NCBI GenBank assembly: GCA_022264855.1
Contig: JABYQU010000039.1
Location: 248,001-312,000 of the forward strand
Source: Lenzites betulinus
Taxonomy: Eukaryota > Basidiomycota > Agaricomycetes > Polyporales > Polyporaceae
Reading direction: 5' to 3'
DNA: 64,000 bases
Under the pieces are notes generated by a model that did no database searches, was not told where the DNA came from, and was given only the letters and a program-made list of their open reading frames with translations. Position numbers and translations under genes: made by a program. Of the stretch, positions 24,076-34,633 are shown piece after piece; the first letter of the stretch is position 1; every line of letters starts with the position of its first letter.

Positions 24076-27000
24076 ATGCCGAGGCGTGCTGCACCCCTCG
24101 ACTTCAGCATCCACAACGACGAGCTCGAGCAGCAGCGCGTCCAGCTCGAAAACAACCTACAGCACACAGACATCTCCCTCCATCTCTCGTCCCCGGGCGA
24201 CTACTCCGACGTCGAGTACCCCAGACACAACTCTGCCCACTCGCCCCCGTACTCCGCCTTTGCATCTTTCGACTATCGCTCGGGCGACGACTTCGATCCC
24301 CATGAACAGAGCAGATTCCAAGCTTGGTCCTACCACACCGCCGACGCCGAAGACGGTGTCCACACCTACGCCGCAGAGACGCTCTCTACCGCCGCACATC
24401 ACGCCAGCGCGCTCACAATCAGTGCTGGGCTCGGTGGGGGCCGCGCAGGACGGAGAGATCTCAGCTTGAGCGGTGCGGAGTACGATCCCGAGAGACCCCT
24501 CCACGGAATTGTGGCTGGCATCACAGGCCGCCTCAAAGGCTTTGACGCAAATTCCACAAAGTCAAGACAGATCGTCAGTCCCCCTCCTCACCCCGTTGAC
24601 CCCGCTATCATTGATGTTCGACCTCTTTCAGACAGCGAGCGCCATCGACTTTGATCCTCTCATCGTCGACGACACCGCAGAGCTCGACCGAGTCCTCCAG
24701 TCGGGACATGCAGCGCCAGCAACCATCCGTTCAGCTCGCTCATCCACATCGTCTTCGTCGAGTTCCGGCCCTACAGAGCCTCTTTCGCCGCAGCCCCAGT
24801 TCGACTCCAGACCCAGGCTGTCCGATGCTCTGAGCCACATTGCATTCTCCCCGAAACGGCCACGGAGTGCACAAGCCCTCCCCTCGCCCCGCATAGCTAG
24901 CCTGGCAATACCTATACGAAGTCCCACGCCTGATCGCAACTCGTTGTCTCGTCATCTGCCGCGTTCATCATCTCCAAACGCGCTCCCGGCATCGACTCCC
25001 AGGATACAGCGTCGCATGAATCAGTCTCTCTCTTACGCTCAAGCGAGTTTCTCTCAAGGCCCCATGGAACCCGAAGTGAACTTGCACCCAGCAACGCCTT
25101 CGCTCAGGGAACGATCCTCCAAGTTTACGAACCTTGCCCGAGGCCTCGCACGGGAGATTGAAGAAGAGGCGGACGCCGCTCTTAGAGATCACTCACAGCA
25201 AGAAGGAACCCCCAAAGCGTACTACCGTGCCACCAACACAACCAAGCCGAAACGCCAGAAGAGTTCGTTGCATGGGAGGACGGATGACAAGTCAGAGAGG
25301 ACTTTACATCCTACGACGCCGTTCAAACAGCGTGTCCACTTGCCGGATGTCACCGGCCTTACGTCGGCAATCGCTTCCCCGGCCAAGGTGGACGTGGAGT
25401 TCTACGGTTACGATTCGAAAGCAACGACGGAACACGAAGGTGTGTGTGATAGGTTTCCATCCTATGAGCGCGCGCTAACGTCTGGCCCCAGCGCGCATCT
25501 TGTCCACTCTCAGCGTTGTGCAGAACAGGTTGTCCCACCTGGAGGCTGAGAACAGCGTCTCCAGACGCCGTGTACGGGAACTGGAACTAGAGCTGGAGGC
25601 GTGTAAAAAAGAAGTTGTTCGCGAGCGCACCCGCATTCTGGAGCATGAGCAAAGTGCAGCCCACATCGCCCCTCCAGCAGATGGTCCCCGCAGTTCGCGA
25701 AACCAGCGGGCGGAATATCAACGCCAAGTTCAGGACGACGAAGTTGATCTCGCTGCCGCCGAGTCTCGATACAAGGCCGCTGTAGAGGAAAAGAAGGGTA
25801 TGGATGTTCATTCCGCTAGTCTACCATCTGCTCATCCGTCTTGTAGCGCTCGAAGCGTTGATCAGCACCTTGCGGAGCCACTTATCACGTCTCACTGCCG
25901 AACTCTCCGATCACAAGCAACTCCTGCTAGAACTCCGTGCTCTTCGCGATTCTGACGCTCGCACGTTGGCAGAGAAGAGTAAAGACGTGGACAAGCTTCG
26001 ACAGGAAGTAGAGCGCCTCGCGGGCGAGGTCGAAGTTCTCCGTGGGGTAGTGGAGGAGGGTTTGAAGGAGCGCCGCAACTTCCGGGAGCAGTCAGCAAGC
26101 CATGAGCAGGACACGAGGACGGAGTCGGTCGAATCCAGTGACGACGAAGTAGGTTCTGCGTCTGCTGACTCGACACAACTCCAGGAGCCGCGAGGCCAGG
26201 GTCGGCCACAGCAGCAGCAGCGTATCACTGTCAGCGCCCCTGCACCACAAGAACAGAGTGACGATGAGGAATCAGTCGCGTCGTCGAGCCGCCGTTCCCC
26301 GACTCCATCCCCGCGGAGAAAACCTGCCCCTGCAGACAGGACAATGCGCACGGATCATGCGACACTCGCCTCGTCTCAGGTTCCCAGTCTAAGCATGTCT
26401 CGTCCCTTCCTGGACACTGAGGAGGTAAGCCGCATCACGGAGGAGATCAAGGAACGGCGTTCGATACGGTCGGCATCCATGCACTCTCGCTCGAGCGACA
26501 ACTCCCAGTCCCGGTCGCAAGAAGAATCGCGGCGTGGATCCGTCAGCCAAGGAGGGACATCTCGTCCGCCTTCGCCCTCCATGATGTTCGATCAAGGATC
26601 GTCTGCTGCTCCTCAAGACGCACCCCTCCAGCCCCCTCGACCCGCCTCCCCTCGTGGCGACGCGGCGCAACCCCGCCCAGCGGCTCCCACACCTGCCGCT
26701 GCTTTGCGCGAGAAACACCAGAAGCGCAGCGCTCATGCGGATGCCGAGTCTCAGAGCGCCTTCCCGCAAATCCGTGGGACGCGCATGGAGCGATTGTTTT
26801 TCTCCGCTCCCGAACACAATGCCGAGACGTGTACGATGTGTCATCGGAGACGTAGGCGACAGCCTGATGTTGAGCGCGCCGCATCGTGGCTCAGGGAGCG
26901 GGCGCGTAACGTGCCGGAGGGTCCAGATGCGGATGCGGATGAGGATGAGGGCTACGCCGAAGGTCCGGAAGGTGTAGCGGACGTCCACGAGCACAGAGAG

Positions 27001-27481
27001 CGTCAGGCAATGGATACAGAGGATCGGGCGCCGCCGCAGACTGTGCTGGCACGGGTGCTGAGGGAGCTTGAAGACGACTTCACGCATTATAAGAGGTGAG
27101 ACGCGCGCAGCCTGCAGTGTCCGACAAACCTCGCTAACAACGAACATGCAGCATCTATGTCGAGCTTGCAGACCAGTACAAGGACATGGATCCAGTGTCC
27201 AACGTCGTCAAACGAAATGTTCTCGCTGATCACCTGCGCGAAGTGATCGATATCTTGGAGCAAAAGGTAAGCTGTTAATCGCTGTGAGAACGAAGGATGC
27301 GCCGTCTCACTGCGATATTTTACAGGGCAACCAGATCGCGTCTTTATACGACCTCCTTACCTTCAAAGACAAGCCCGTTAGTGAATCGGCTTTGCCCGAC
27401 AAGCCTACAGGGAGGAGGGTGCCCAGCACAGGGCCCGCGCGGGAACGTGCACAAGGCATTCGCAGATACCCTAGTTCATAG
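24076..27481 (+). CDS. Cep57/Ppc89-like spindle pole body coiled-coil protein
   Basis: Six exons: 24076-24573, 24632-25439, 25492-25797, 25847-27095, 27152-27266 and 27326-27481; 1043 residues. The first 400 residues are low-complexity and Ser/Pro-rich. A coiled coil follows (RILSTLSVVQNRLSHLEAEN through LEACKKEVVRERTRILEHEQ, then ALISTLRSHLSRLTAELSDH to VLRGVVEEGLKERRNF). After another disordered stretch comes a CxxC-containing segment (HNAETCTMCHRRRR). The last two exons encode ELADQYKDMDPVSNVVKRNV, ADHLREVIDILEQKGNQIAS and LYDLLTFKDKP, which match the Cep57 microtubule-binding/centrosome region used by fungal Ppc89-like proteins. Expected to act at the spindle pole body. Splice phases agree at every junction. 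Confidence 0.82.
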
Positions 27482-28512
27482 CCTCTCACCGTCCACGCCG
27501 ACTTTATTTATGCTCCCACGGACACGACGACTGACAATGTGTGTTACCCCATTGATCCCTACAAGTCTTGACCCACCGCATTGTAGATTGGCCCCCCACA
27601 CATGACATACATTCAATTGTATCATACTGTATTATCCTATTGCGCCACCCCACGCATCGCGTTCACACGATCTTCACACTTCTTAGATAAATCCGACAAT
27701 GGGTTTCATGATCTGTATGGTGTGGTATGTTGAACCCTCCCCTCGGAGTTAGATGAGGTGCAACTTCCGTTGGTACGTAGTAGCTACCGTGATGTTCGCG
27801 GACCTGTTAGCGCGCTTGCTCCGCTGATGAAGCTTCTCTTCGATAGTTGTTCCACCACAAGTTTGGCTCATCCACTTTCTGCATTCCCCGCATAACCTTT
27901 CCCCGTACTGTATGCAACACGCTTGCCTGAGTCGCACCCGAGGCATGGGTGGTGTGCGTAACATATATTATCCCCCCCTAAACCCAGAAGTCTGCTGACT
28001 CATCGCGGACGGGCATTCAGATTGCCAGCTGACCCAATTCTGCGAACGCGTGTAGTTGAAGAAAGGGAGGATACCCTCGGTGCGTAAATTGGATAACTTC
28101 ATAAGATACCCCAATATTTGTTGACTTGCCCCCCATGGTAGGTGGTGCCAATCCAGCATAACCGTGACAGACATCGTAAGCCTCCGAGCAGGCAGCGAAC
28201 AGTGTTGTTATCAACAGAGTAGGGTACCGAGAACGTTGGCAACCTCGCTGAGGCCGCACGAATACCTCATAGAGCTCAAACAAGCGTGCTGTTCGCTATG
28301 CGAGGCGTCAATGTGGTTGCGTAGGAAGCGAAGACACCGTGACATGAGAGCGTCCGCCTCTTCTTGGTGCTTCGTCTTCCCCAGCCTCAAAACCTGCTGA
28401 CGCCGGAATGCCGTGTTTAGCAAGATATTTACGCGCCGATGGTAGTATACAAACATGCTCAGGACGTGTCCGCCCTTTCCCACCAGCTCCCTGACTCTAT
28501 TCAGCTTCACCA
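27482..28512. other. intergenic, no gene seen
   Basis: About 1.03 kb between the Cep57-like gene and the alcohol oxidase gene. Short open frames on both strands without support. It holds the downstream region of the first gene and the promoter of the second. Confidence 0.5.
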
Positions 28513-31133
28513 TGTCTAGCCACACGACCCACGATATAATCATAGCCGGCGGTACGTCTAGGCGACCTACACCATTTGCCACTGTTGAGCATCTGGACTA
28601 ACTACCTGTGTATGGTTCAGGTGGTACCGCTGGTTGTGTTCTCGCCGGACGCCTTGCGGCTGCCGATCCGTCCCTCAGCATCCTCGTAGTGGAAGCCGGT
28701 CCCACCACCCGCGACGATCCCCTGCACACGCAGCCCGCGCGCTACCTTCATCACCTCCGCCCGGACAGCACAACCGTGAAGTTCAACGTGGGCCGAGAGA
28801 GCGCCGCTCTAGGCGGGCGCGCCCCCGTGGTCCCTTGCGGCCAGTGCCTTGGCGGCGGCTCGAGTGTGAACTGTACGTGAGGCGAAGGCCGCTGCGCCCA
28901 TTGTATGGCGGAGCAAGCGCTGAAATTGCCGGTTGCAGTCGCAATGTACACACGCGCGGCGGCTTCGGACTACGACGATTGGGCAACCGTGTATGGGAAC
29001 AAAGGCTGGAGCGCGGCCGACCTTTTGCCGCTGCTTCGCAAGGTGTGTGCGTTTCTGTTCCGGTCATATATGGAACTAGCATGGGGGCGGGGCTGATAAG
29101 TGATGGAGTTCAGTGTGAGACGTACCAGGTTCACCCAGACAAGCCAACGCATGGCTACTCTGGGCCGCTGAAGGTCTCTTATGGCGGCTTCTATCCAGAG
29201 GTTGGCCAGGAGTTCCTGAATACCGCGGCGCAATACGATAGGACTCGCGGGCTAACCGATGATGTCAATGACCTCTTCGACTGCAACAAATATGGGGTGA
29301 GTAGGTTGCATCTGTATTTATGCACGTCGCTTACTTGTGTTGGCATACAGAGATGGCAAAAGTACGTGACAACGCGTTCTGGTAGGCTGCGCCTAACCGT
29401 TGAATGGCCCAGATGGATCGATCTGAAGACTGGCACACGCTCGGACGTCCCGCACAATTACATATACCCGCAAAGTGAGAACAAGAACCTCGAGATTCTC
29501 ACAGGGTATCACGTCAAGAGGGTTATCATCAAGTGAGTTGTGGTTCGCTTGATAGACGTCAAACTTATCTGACCATGACATGTCAGGAACGGCGTAGCAA
29601 TTGGCATTGAATACCTTGCCAACAAAAGATTCAATCCCAATGCCAGTTCAGACGTGATAACGGCGTTGGCTCGTCGCCAGGTTGTGCTCTCCGCCGGCGC
29701 GTTTGGGTCGCCCGCGATACTCGAGCGGTCTGGGGTCGGGGCTGCGGAGATTCTGAAGAAGGTTGGCGTCCGCCAGATCGTCGATCTTCCAGGCGTCGGA
29801 GAGAACTACCAAGGTCTGTTGGAAGCAGGACAAAACAAGGATGGATGGACATGCTGACGAGAGCTATGGATGCTCTTGCAGATCATCAACTTCTTCTCGT
29901 TCCGTACGTTTCAGCCAGATCTTCACATACCCTCGACGAGGTTATCGAAGACAACAAGTCTCAAATTCAAAGTAAGACCTTTGGGGAGACTTGGTGTGCT
30001 ATGGCATGTTCGTTGATGCGCTTGACAGCCTGGACGAAGCAGTGGGAAGAAAACGGGTCCGGTCTGCTCGCTACTAAGTTTGTCATCGCATCTGTTTGGA
30101 AGCTTTGCTTAAGGCTCACCCCATGACGCGATGCTTCAGTGGGCTTGAAGCCGGTATCAAGATTCGTCCGTCCAGGAAAGACCTGGACGTCATTGGCCAT
30201 GAATTCCACAGAAGGTGGCTCGACTATTATGCGCCCGCACCTGACAAGCCGGTGCTGTGGATAGCAGTCATGTCTTCGTATGTGTTTATAGATGACTATG
30301 CATTCTGAAGAACTCACCACGCGAGGCAGGCTCTCAGGGGACCGCCCGAAGATGGCAGGAGGGAAGTACTACAGTGTCGGGTGGTATCTCCAGCACCCGA
30401 CTTCGATCGGCCGCGTACACATCACCTCCGCGAACGACGTCGAAGCCGCTGCAGACTTCCATCCGGGCTATCTCGACAGTGTGGAAGACATGGCGCTGCA
30501 CAAGTGGGGCTACAAGCGAACCCGCGAGTACGCGCGGCGGCTTCCGTCCTACCGCGGTGAGGTCGCTGAGCGCCACCCCGCCTTCAGCTCCTCGAGCAAG
30601 GGTGCAGTTGGGAAACACGAAGGCCCTGTGCCTGTTTTGGCGCCGGATCTCGAGTACAGTCCTGAGGACGATCGCGCCATCGAGGACTACATCCGGAAAG
30701 CTGTGGCGACGGCGTGGCATTCGGTATGTAGTCGCTATGATTGCACAATTTCACGACCTCAGTCGTTCCCGTTTCGCGCAGCTTGGCACGTGTGCGATGA
30801 AGAAACGTGAAGACGGGGGTGTCGTGGACGCTCGGCTGAATGTGTATGGTGTGAAAAACCTGAAGGTCGTTGGTAAGTGCAATGGTCGTTCACGTGTCGA
30901 GTAGGTTGTTGATGGGTACACGTAGACCTCTCCGTCTGCCCGGGGAATGTGGCCGCGGTAAGCACTGATCACATGTCTTCAAAGCAACCGCGCAGTGCTG
31001 ATCCTCATCCTGATAGAACACCTACTCAACTGCGGTCTTGGTGGGAGAAAAGGCAGCAGTCATTGTCGCGCAGGACATGGGCATTGCGATGGATCATGAC
31101 GCAGGCATCCCGGCCATCAAGGCACGCCTTTAA
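28513..31133 (+). CDS. GMC oxidoreductase, alcohol (methanol) oxidase type
   Basis: Fourteen exons: 28513-28552, 28621-28872, 28939-29042, 29114-29296, 29351-29361, 29413-29532, 29587-29813, 29882-29971, 30029-30077, 30140-30277, 30330-30723, 30782-30872, 30926-30957 and 31017-31133; 615 residues with all phases consistent. FAD-dependent oxidation of a primary alcohol to aldehyde plus H2O2 is the family reaction. FAD-binding GGGTAG at 13-18, VVEAG, GGGSSVN, MYTRAAASDYDDW, then VLSAGAFGSPAILERSGVG (second GMC signature) and LPGVGENYQDH. C-terminal catalytic pair: His535 in AWHSLGTCAM and Asn578 in NTYSTAVLVGEKAAV. The protein ends IKARL, a PTS1-like tripeptide (ARL), which suits peroxisomal location. 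Exon 5 is only 11 nt. In wood-decay fungi such enzymes supply H2O2 and handle methanol from lignin demethylation. Preferred substrate cannot be told from sequence. Confidence 0.88.
29351..29361 (+). other. 11-nt microexon of the alcohol oxidase gene
   Basis: Flanked by AG at 29349-29350 and GTACGT at 29362. It contributes RWQ and part of a lysine, restoring RWQKWIDLKTGTRSD, a run expected in the alcohol-oxidase family. Skipping it would shift the frame. Confidence 0.75.
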
Positions 31134-31765
31134 GCACCCATGTTCTTAGTCACGGGCCATCTCTCGGGTTTTACCAGACTCTATCAATTAAGACTAGCTT
31201 GCAACGGGCGTGGTTCCCTCGAATTAGACAGCGGTGAACGTGATCAACTTACAGGCACTACAAGAAACTGCGAACACTGCTTTGAGGCGGGTGTATTCAA
31301 TGGATAGATCTGTGCCCGTAAACACGGTGGCCTGTGGTGGCCGCCGCCTCTGCGTTACGGGACTTATCACAGTCGTGTCGTGCATCAGCAGCGAGGTGAA
31401 CATAGCCGAAAAATGACGAGCAACTCCGACTCTTTTGGATAGTGTGGGCGTTCTTCCAAGTGGCCAGGCAGAGAGGGACACAATTCTGACTAAGGGGTAC
31501 TGACGGCATTTGCAAAAGCTTATCAAACACGGATGGCTGTGGCAACGCTGTTCCTTTTGAGGTAAGAAGGAAGATGAGACAAGGCAGAGGGAGACGCGGC
31601 AAGGAGGGGAGCGGCGAAGGCGACTACGGTCGCAGCTGTGACCTGGGCCTGCATCCTCACCTTCGTAGATAAAAGGCGATGGCCAGAACCGACAAACCCT
31701 ATCCTTCTCATTCCTGTCTCCACCCAACCTCCCCTTCGCTAACCCACAACCCGCAATAGTCCACA
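31134..31765. other. intergenic between alcohol oxidase and glutathione transferase
   Basis: About 630 bp, with the 3' region of the oxidase gene and the promoter of the transferase gene. No other gene seen. Confidence 0.5.
31668..31676 (+). promoter_or_regulatory. TATA-like element upstream of the glutathione transferase
   Basis: GATAAAAGG about 90 bp before the start codon, followed by a CT-rich stretch up to the ATG. The position and sequence suit a fungal core promoter. Based on pattern only. Confidence 0.4.
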
Positions 31766-32575
31766 ATGGTCCTCACTCTTCACGGAAACGTCTTGTCGAC
31801 GTGCACCAAGCGTGTGCGCCTCATCCTCGAGGAGCTCGGCCTCAAGTACGAGTTCGTCTCCGTCGACTTCAGCAAGGGCGAGCACAAGGCCCCTGCCTAC
31901 GTCGCCAAGCAGCCGTTCGGCCAGCTCCCCTACCTCGACGACGACGGCTTTGGGCTCTACGAGAGCCGCGCGATCGCCCGCTACCTCGCGCTGAAGTACG
32001 GCGGCATCGGAAAGCTCATCCCCGAGCCCTCCGACCTGCAGAAGGTCGCGCTCTTCGAGCAGGCGGCGAGCGTCGAGCTGAGCAACTTTGACCCGATCGC
32101 TCACTCGCTCACCTTGGAGAACATCTTCAAGCCGTATGTGGACCGAGACCGCTTGGACTGTGCTGTATCTGATCGTCTCTTTCTTTGCAGGATGTTTGGC
32201 GGGAAGACCGATCCGGCGGTTGTCGCGACGCTCAAGACCACGCTCGAGGGCAAGCTTGCAGCGTACGATGTTATCCTTGGCAAGACCAAGTACTTGGCTG
32301 GCGATGTATGTGTTTTGAGCAGGGAGCTTGGAATGTGTTTGCTGACTATGACTTGTAGGAGCTGACGCTTGCCGACCTCTTCCACCTCCCGTACGGCTCC
32401 TTGTTGGAGAGGCAGGGCATCGACTACCTGGTCTCTGGCAAGTACCCCAACGTGACTCGGTGAGTGCCACCTTCATTGAGGAAAGCCTTTGAATGACTGA
32501 GGAACAATGTTCCATAGCTGGTGGACGGAGATCACTTCTCGCGAGGCGTGGAAGAAGGTGGCCGGCGCTGCATAA
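31766..32575 (+). CDS. Glutathione S-transferase (phi-like)
   Basis: Four exons: 31766-32133, 32191-32305, 32359-32459 and 32518-32575; 213 residues. It conjugates glutathione to electrophiles or acts in peroxide detoxification; cytosolic expected, no signal peptide. N-terminal thioredoxin-fold domain: LHGNVLSTCTKRVRLILEEL carries the usual glutathione-site Ser/Thr/Cys, KQPFGQLPYLDD has the cis-proline, and LYESRAIARYLALKYG contains the Glu-Ser glutathione-binding pair. C-terminal helical domain: ELTLADLFHLPY and WWTEITSREAWKKV. Intron 1 (57 nt) is in frame and lacks a stop. Length is typical for phi-type fungal enzymes. It lies directly downstream of the peroxide-producing oxidase; a functional link is only a suggestion. 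Confidence 0.9.
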
Positions 32576-33308
32576 GCGGGTCAGTGTAGAATTTGCAACT
32601 GTGGAGCATGTTTAGTGTTGAAATATACGATAATTTGGCGACTCGTCAGAGGAGTAAGACGATTTCTTGAGTGCGCGTCGGGGTGTGACGCTAGGTGTAC
32701 GTCGTTGTGCGAGAGAGAGAACGGTTGGGAGGGAACGTAGTGCGGACACCGCCACCACGTGGCGAACATGCGACTGTCTCCGAGATGAGAGCGAGCATTC
32801 GACTTGCGACATTCGACACTCACCTCTCATGATCATTATCCTGGCTGCTGTGATCTTCGAGGATCAGCAATAATACTATATATATGTAGTGCAGGACTGC
32901 TCGTGGCAGCTATGTCGGCTCGCCGATGTAGACGGGACATGCGGTCTCAGATCGCACCAGGGTGGGCCAAGTCCTGTTCATGTTAAATGAACGAGCACGG
33001 CGAATCAATTACCCCCGCCTCTTCTTCCAGCTCTCCCCCACGCTCGTGACAATCCCCTGGTCGCTCTGCGCAGCACCAGCCCCGCCCATCGCTCCTGCTC
33101 TCCTAACCGGTTCGTGAGTTGCGATATTTTAGCTTTAGCTTCCGTCCTTCAAGCAGACACATCGTGTCAACTGCTTACACAGCTGACCGCAGTGCCAAAG
33201 CCGGAGCGGCGGCCTCCCAGCCAGCTCGGTCCATCACACGCCCCTCCGTCCTCGCCGACAACGGTAGCCCGACCGCTGCTCTCAACCTCCCCTCCTGCGC
33301 CCATCACG
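32576..33308. other. intergenic, no gene seen
   Basis: About 730 bp between the transferase and the thioesterase gene. A small AT patch near 32,870-32,885 is the only notable feature. The ATG at 33309 may have longer 5' coding sequence upstream in the same frame, but nothing supports it. Confidence 0.5.
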
Positions 33309-34320
33309 ATGCCGCGGGCCGACCGCCTAGCCCGGCTTCGCGCCTTTCCCCGGGCCCCGGCTCCCAACGACGACTCCGCCACGGTGAAGAGCAACCTGTC
33401 CGACGAGGACGTGCAGCTGCTCCAGAACATCCTCGCGCACCATGTCGCGCACCGCCCCGACAGCACCGTGTTTGGCCACGCGCACGCGCGGAACCTGAAG
33501 CTTACGGAGGCCTTCGTGCGAATCCGGCGTGGCGAAGAAGCCCCTGGTGGTTCCCTCCGCCCAGACAGCTCCCGTCAGCGGGCAGGGGCGGCAGAGAAGG
33601 CGCAGCCCAGCCCAGACGATCTCGAAGCGGTCACGGTCTGCGAGATCCCGGTCGAACAAGGCGGGTCCGCGCCGTACAGGGCAATGCGGGGACACGCGGA
33701 CTGACGCGCTCGGTTCCTCTTCTAGAGATGCTCAATGTGCATGGCACGCTTTCGGGCGCGTGCGCGATGCATATCATCGACATGTGAGTGGCCCCCCGCG
33801 TGGCCCTGCCGGATTGTACGTATTACTCAACTGCCTGTACATTGGGTACGCACTGTAGCGGGACGTTCTCTGCGCTCTTCGCGCTGGGCGCTGTCGTCGG
33901 CATTGACCCCTCCGGCTTCTCCACCTCGATAAACATGATATGGCACGCGCCCGCTGTCCAGTGCGTCCACCCTTCCATGCTTGCGCCCGCGCACCGGCCC
34001 ACTGAAACTGAATCATGTTGTATTCAACGAACAGAGGGACGATGCTACGCCTAGTGAATACCTCGCTTACGCTGAAGCCGCGGATGGCCGCCGCGCACTG
34101 CGAGGTACGTGGGCACAATCGCATCTCCCCGCACCACAGCCACTCAGCGAGTTCTTCCTCCGCGGCGCGTCCCCCCTGGATAATCGCTGTTCGAGTGCAG
34201 ATGTACGACGGGACCGGGAGGCTGCTCGTTTCTGCCACCCAGATCGTCGCCCCGATCAAGGGCAGTCCTGGCCGCGCTCCAGTGGCTGTCCGCGGGGGAG
34301 CGGGAGACGCGAAGTTGTAG
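33309..34320 (+). CDS. Hotdog-fold acyl-CoA thioesterase (PaaI/ACOT13-like)
   Basis: Five exons: 33309-33660, 33726-33783, 33859-33960, 34035-34104 and 34201-34320; 233 residues. Family enzymes hydrolyse acyl-CoA thioesters. The hotdog core reads EMLNVHGTLSGACAMHIID (helix with the family's HGG-like HGT), FALGAVVGIDPSGFSTSINM, IWHAPAVQ, LRLVNTSLTLKPRMAAAHCE and GRLLVSATQIVAPIKG, in the order expected for fungal PaaI-type proteins. The 117-residue N-terminal part is less conserved and its start is the least certain element. Intron 1 (33661-33725) is read as GC-AG because only that donor gives the right phase and yields VCEIPVEQEMLNVHG. It converges on the Stealth gene. Confidence 0.75.
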
Positions 34321-34633
34321 GTTGTGTGCGCGGTGGGGCGCGTGTGTATATCACTCGGTGATGTTCGGGCGAGCGGGTGTGGGTGTGTGTGCGACGACGA
34401 TGTACAACTGTAACGTAGATGACGGCGCCAACACATCGGGTAGTAAACAGCACAGCGCGAGAGCTCCAGAGGGTAGATACGATAGGAGGGATTACGTGTG
34501 GGCCAGCACTGCGTGCAGGACCGGTACGGATGTGGCCAGAGCAACTGTCAGACAATAATGATACAGAACATAGACCCGAAAGCGTCAGTGGGTATGCCAA
34601 AGTGACCCTTCTCTCTCTCCCTGTGTGCGCCAG
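34321..34633. other. convergent spacer between thioesterase and Stealth genes
   Basis: About 310 bp between two stop codons on opposite strands. No gene; GTGT-rich patches around 34,375-34,400. Confidence 0.5.
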
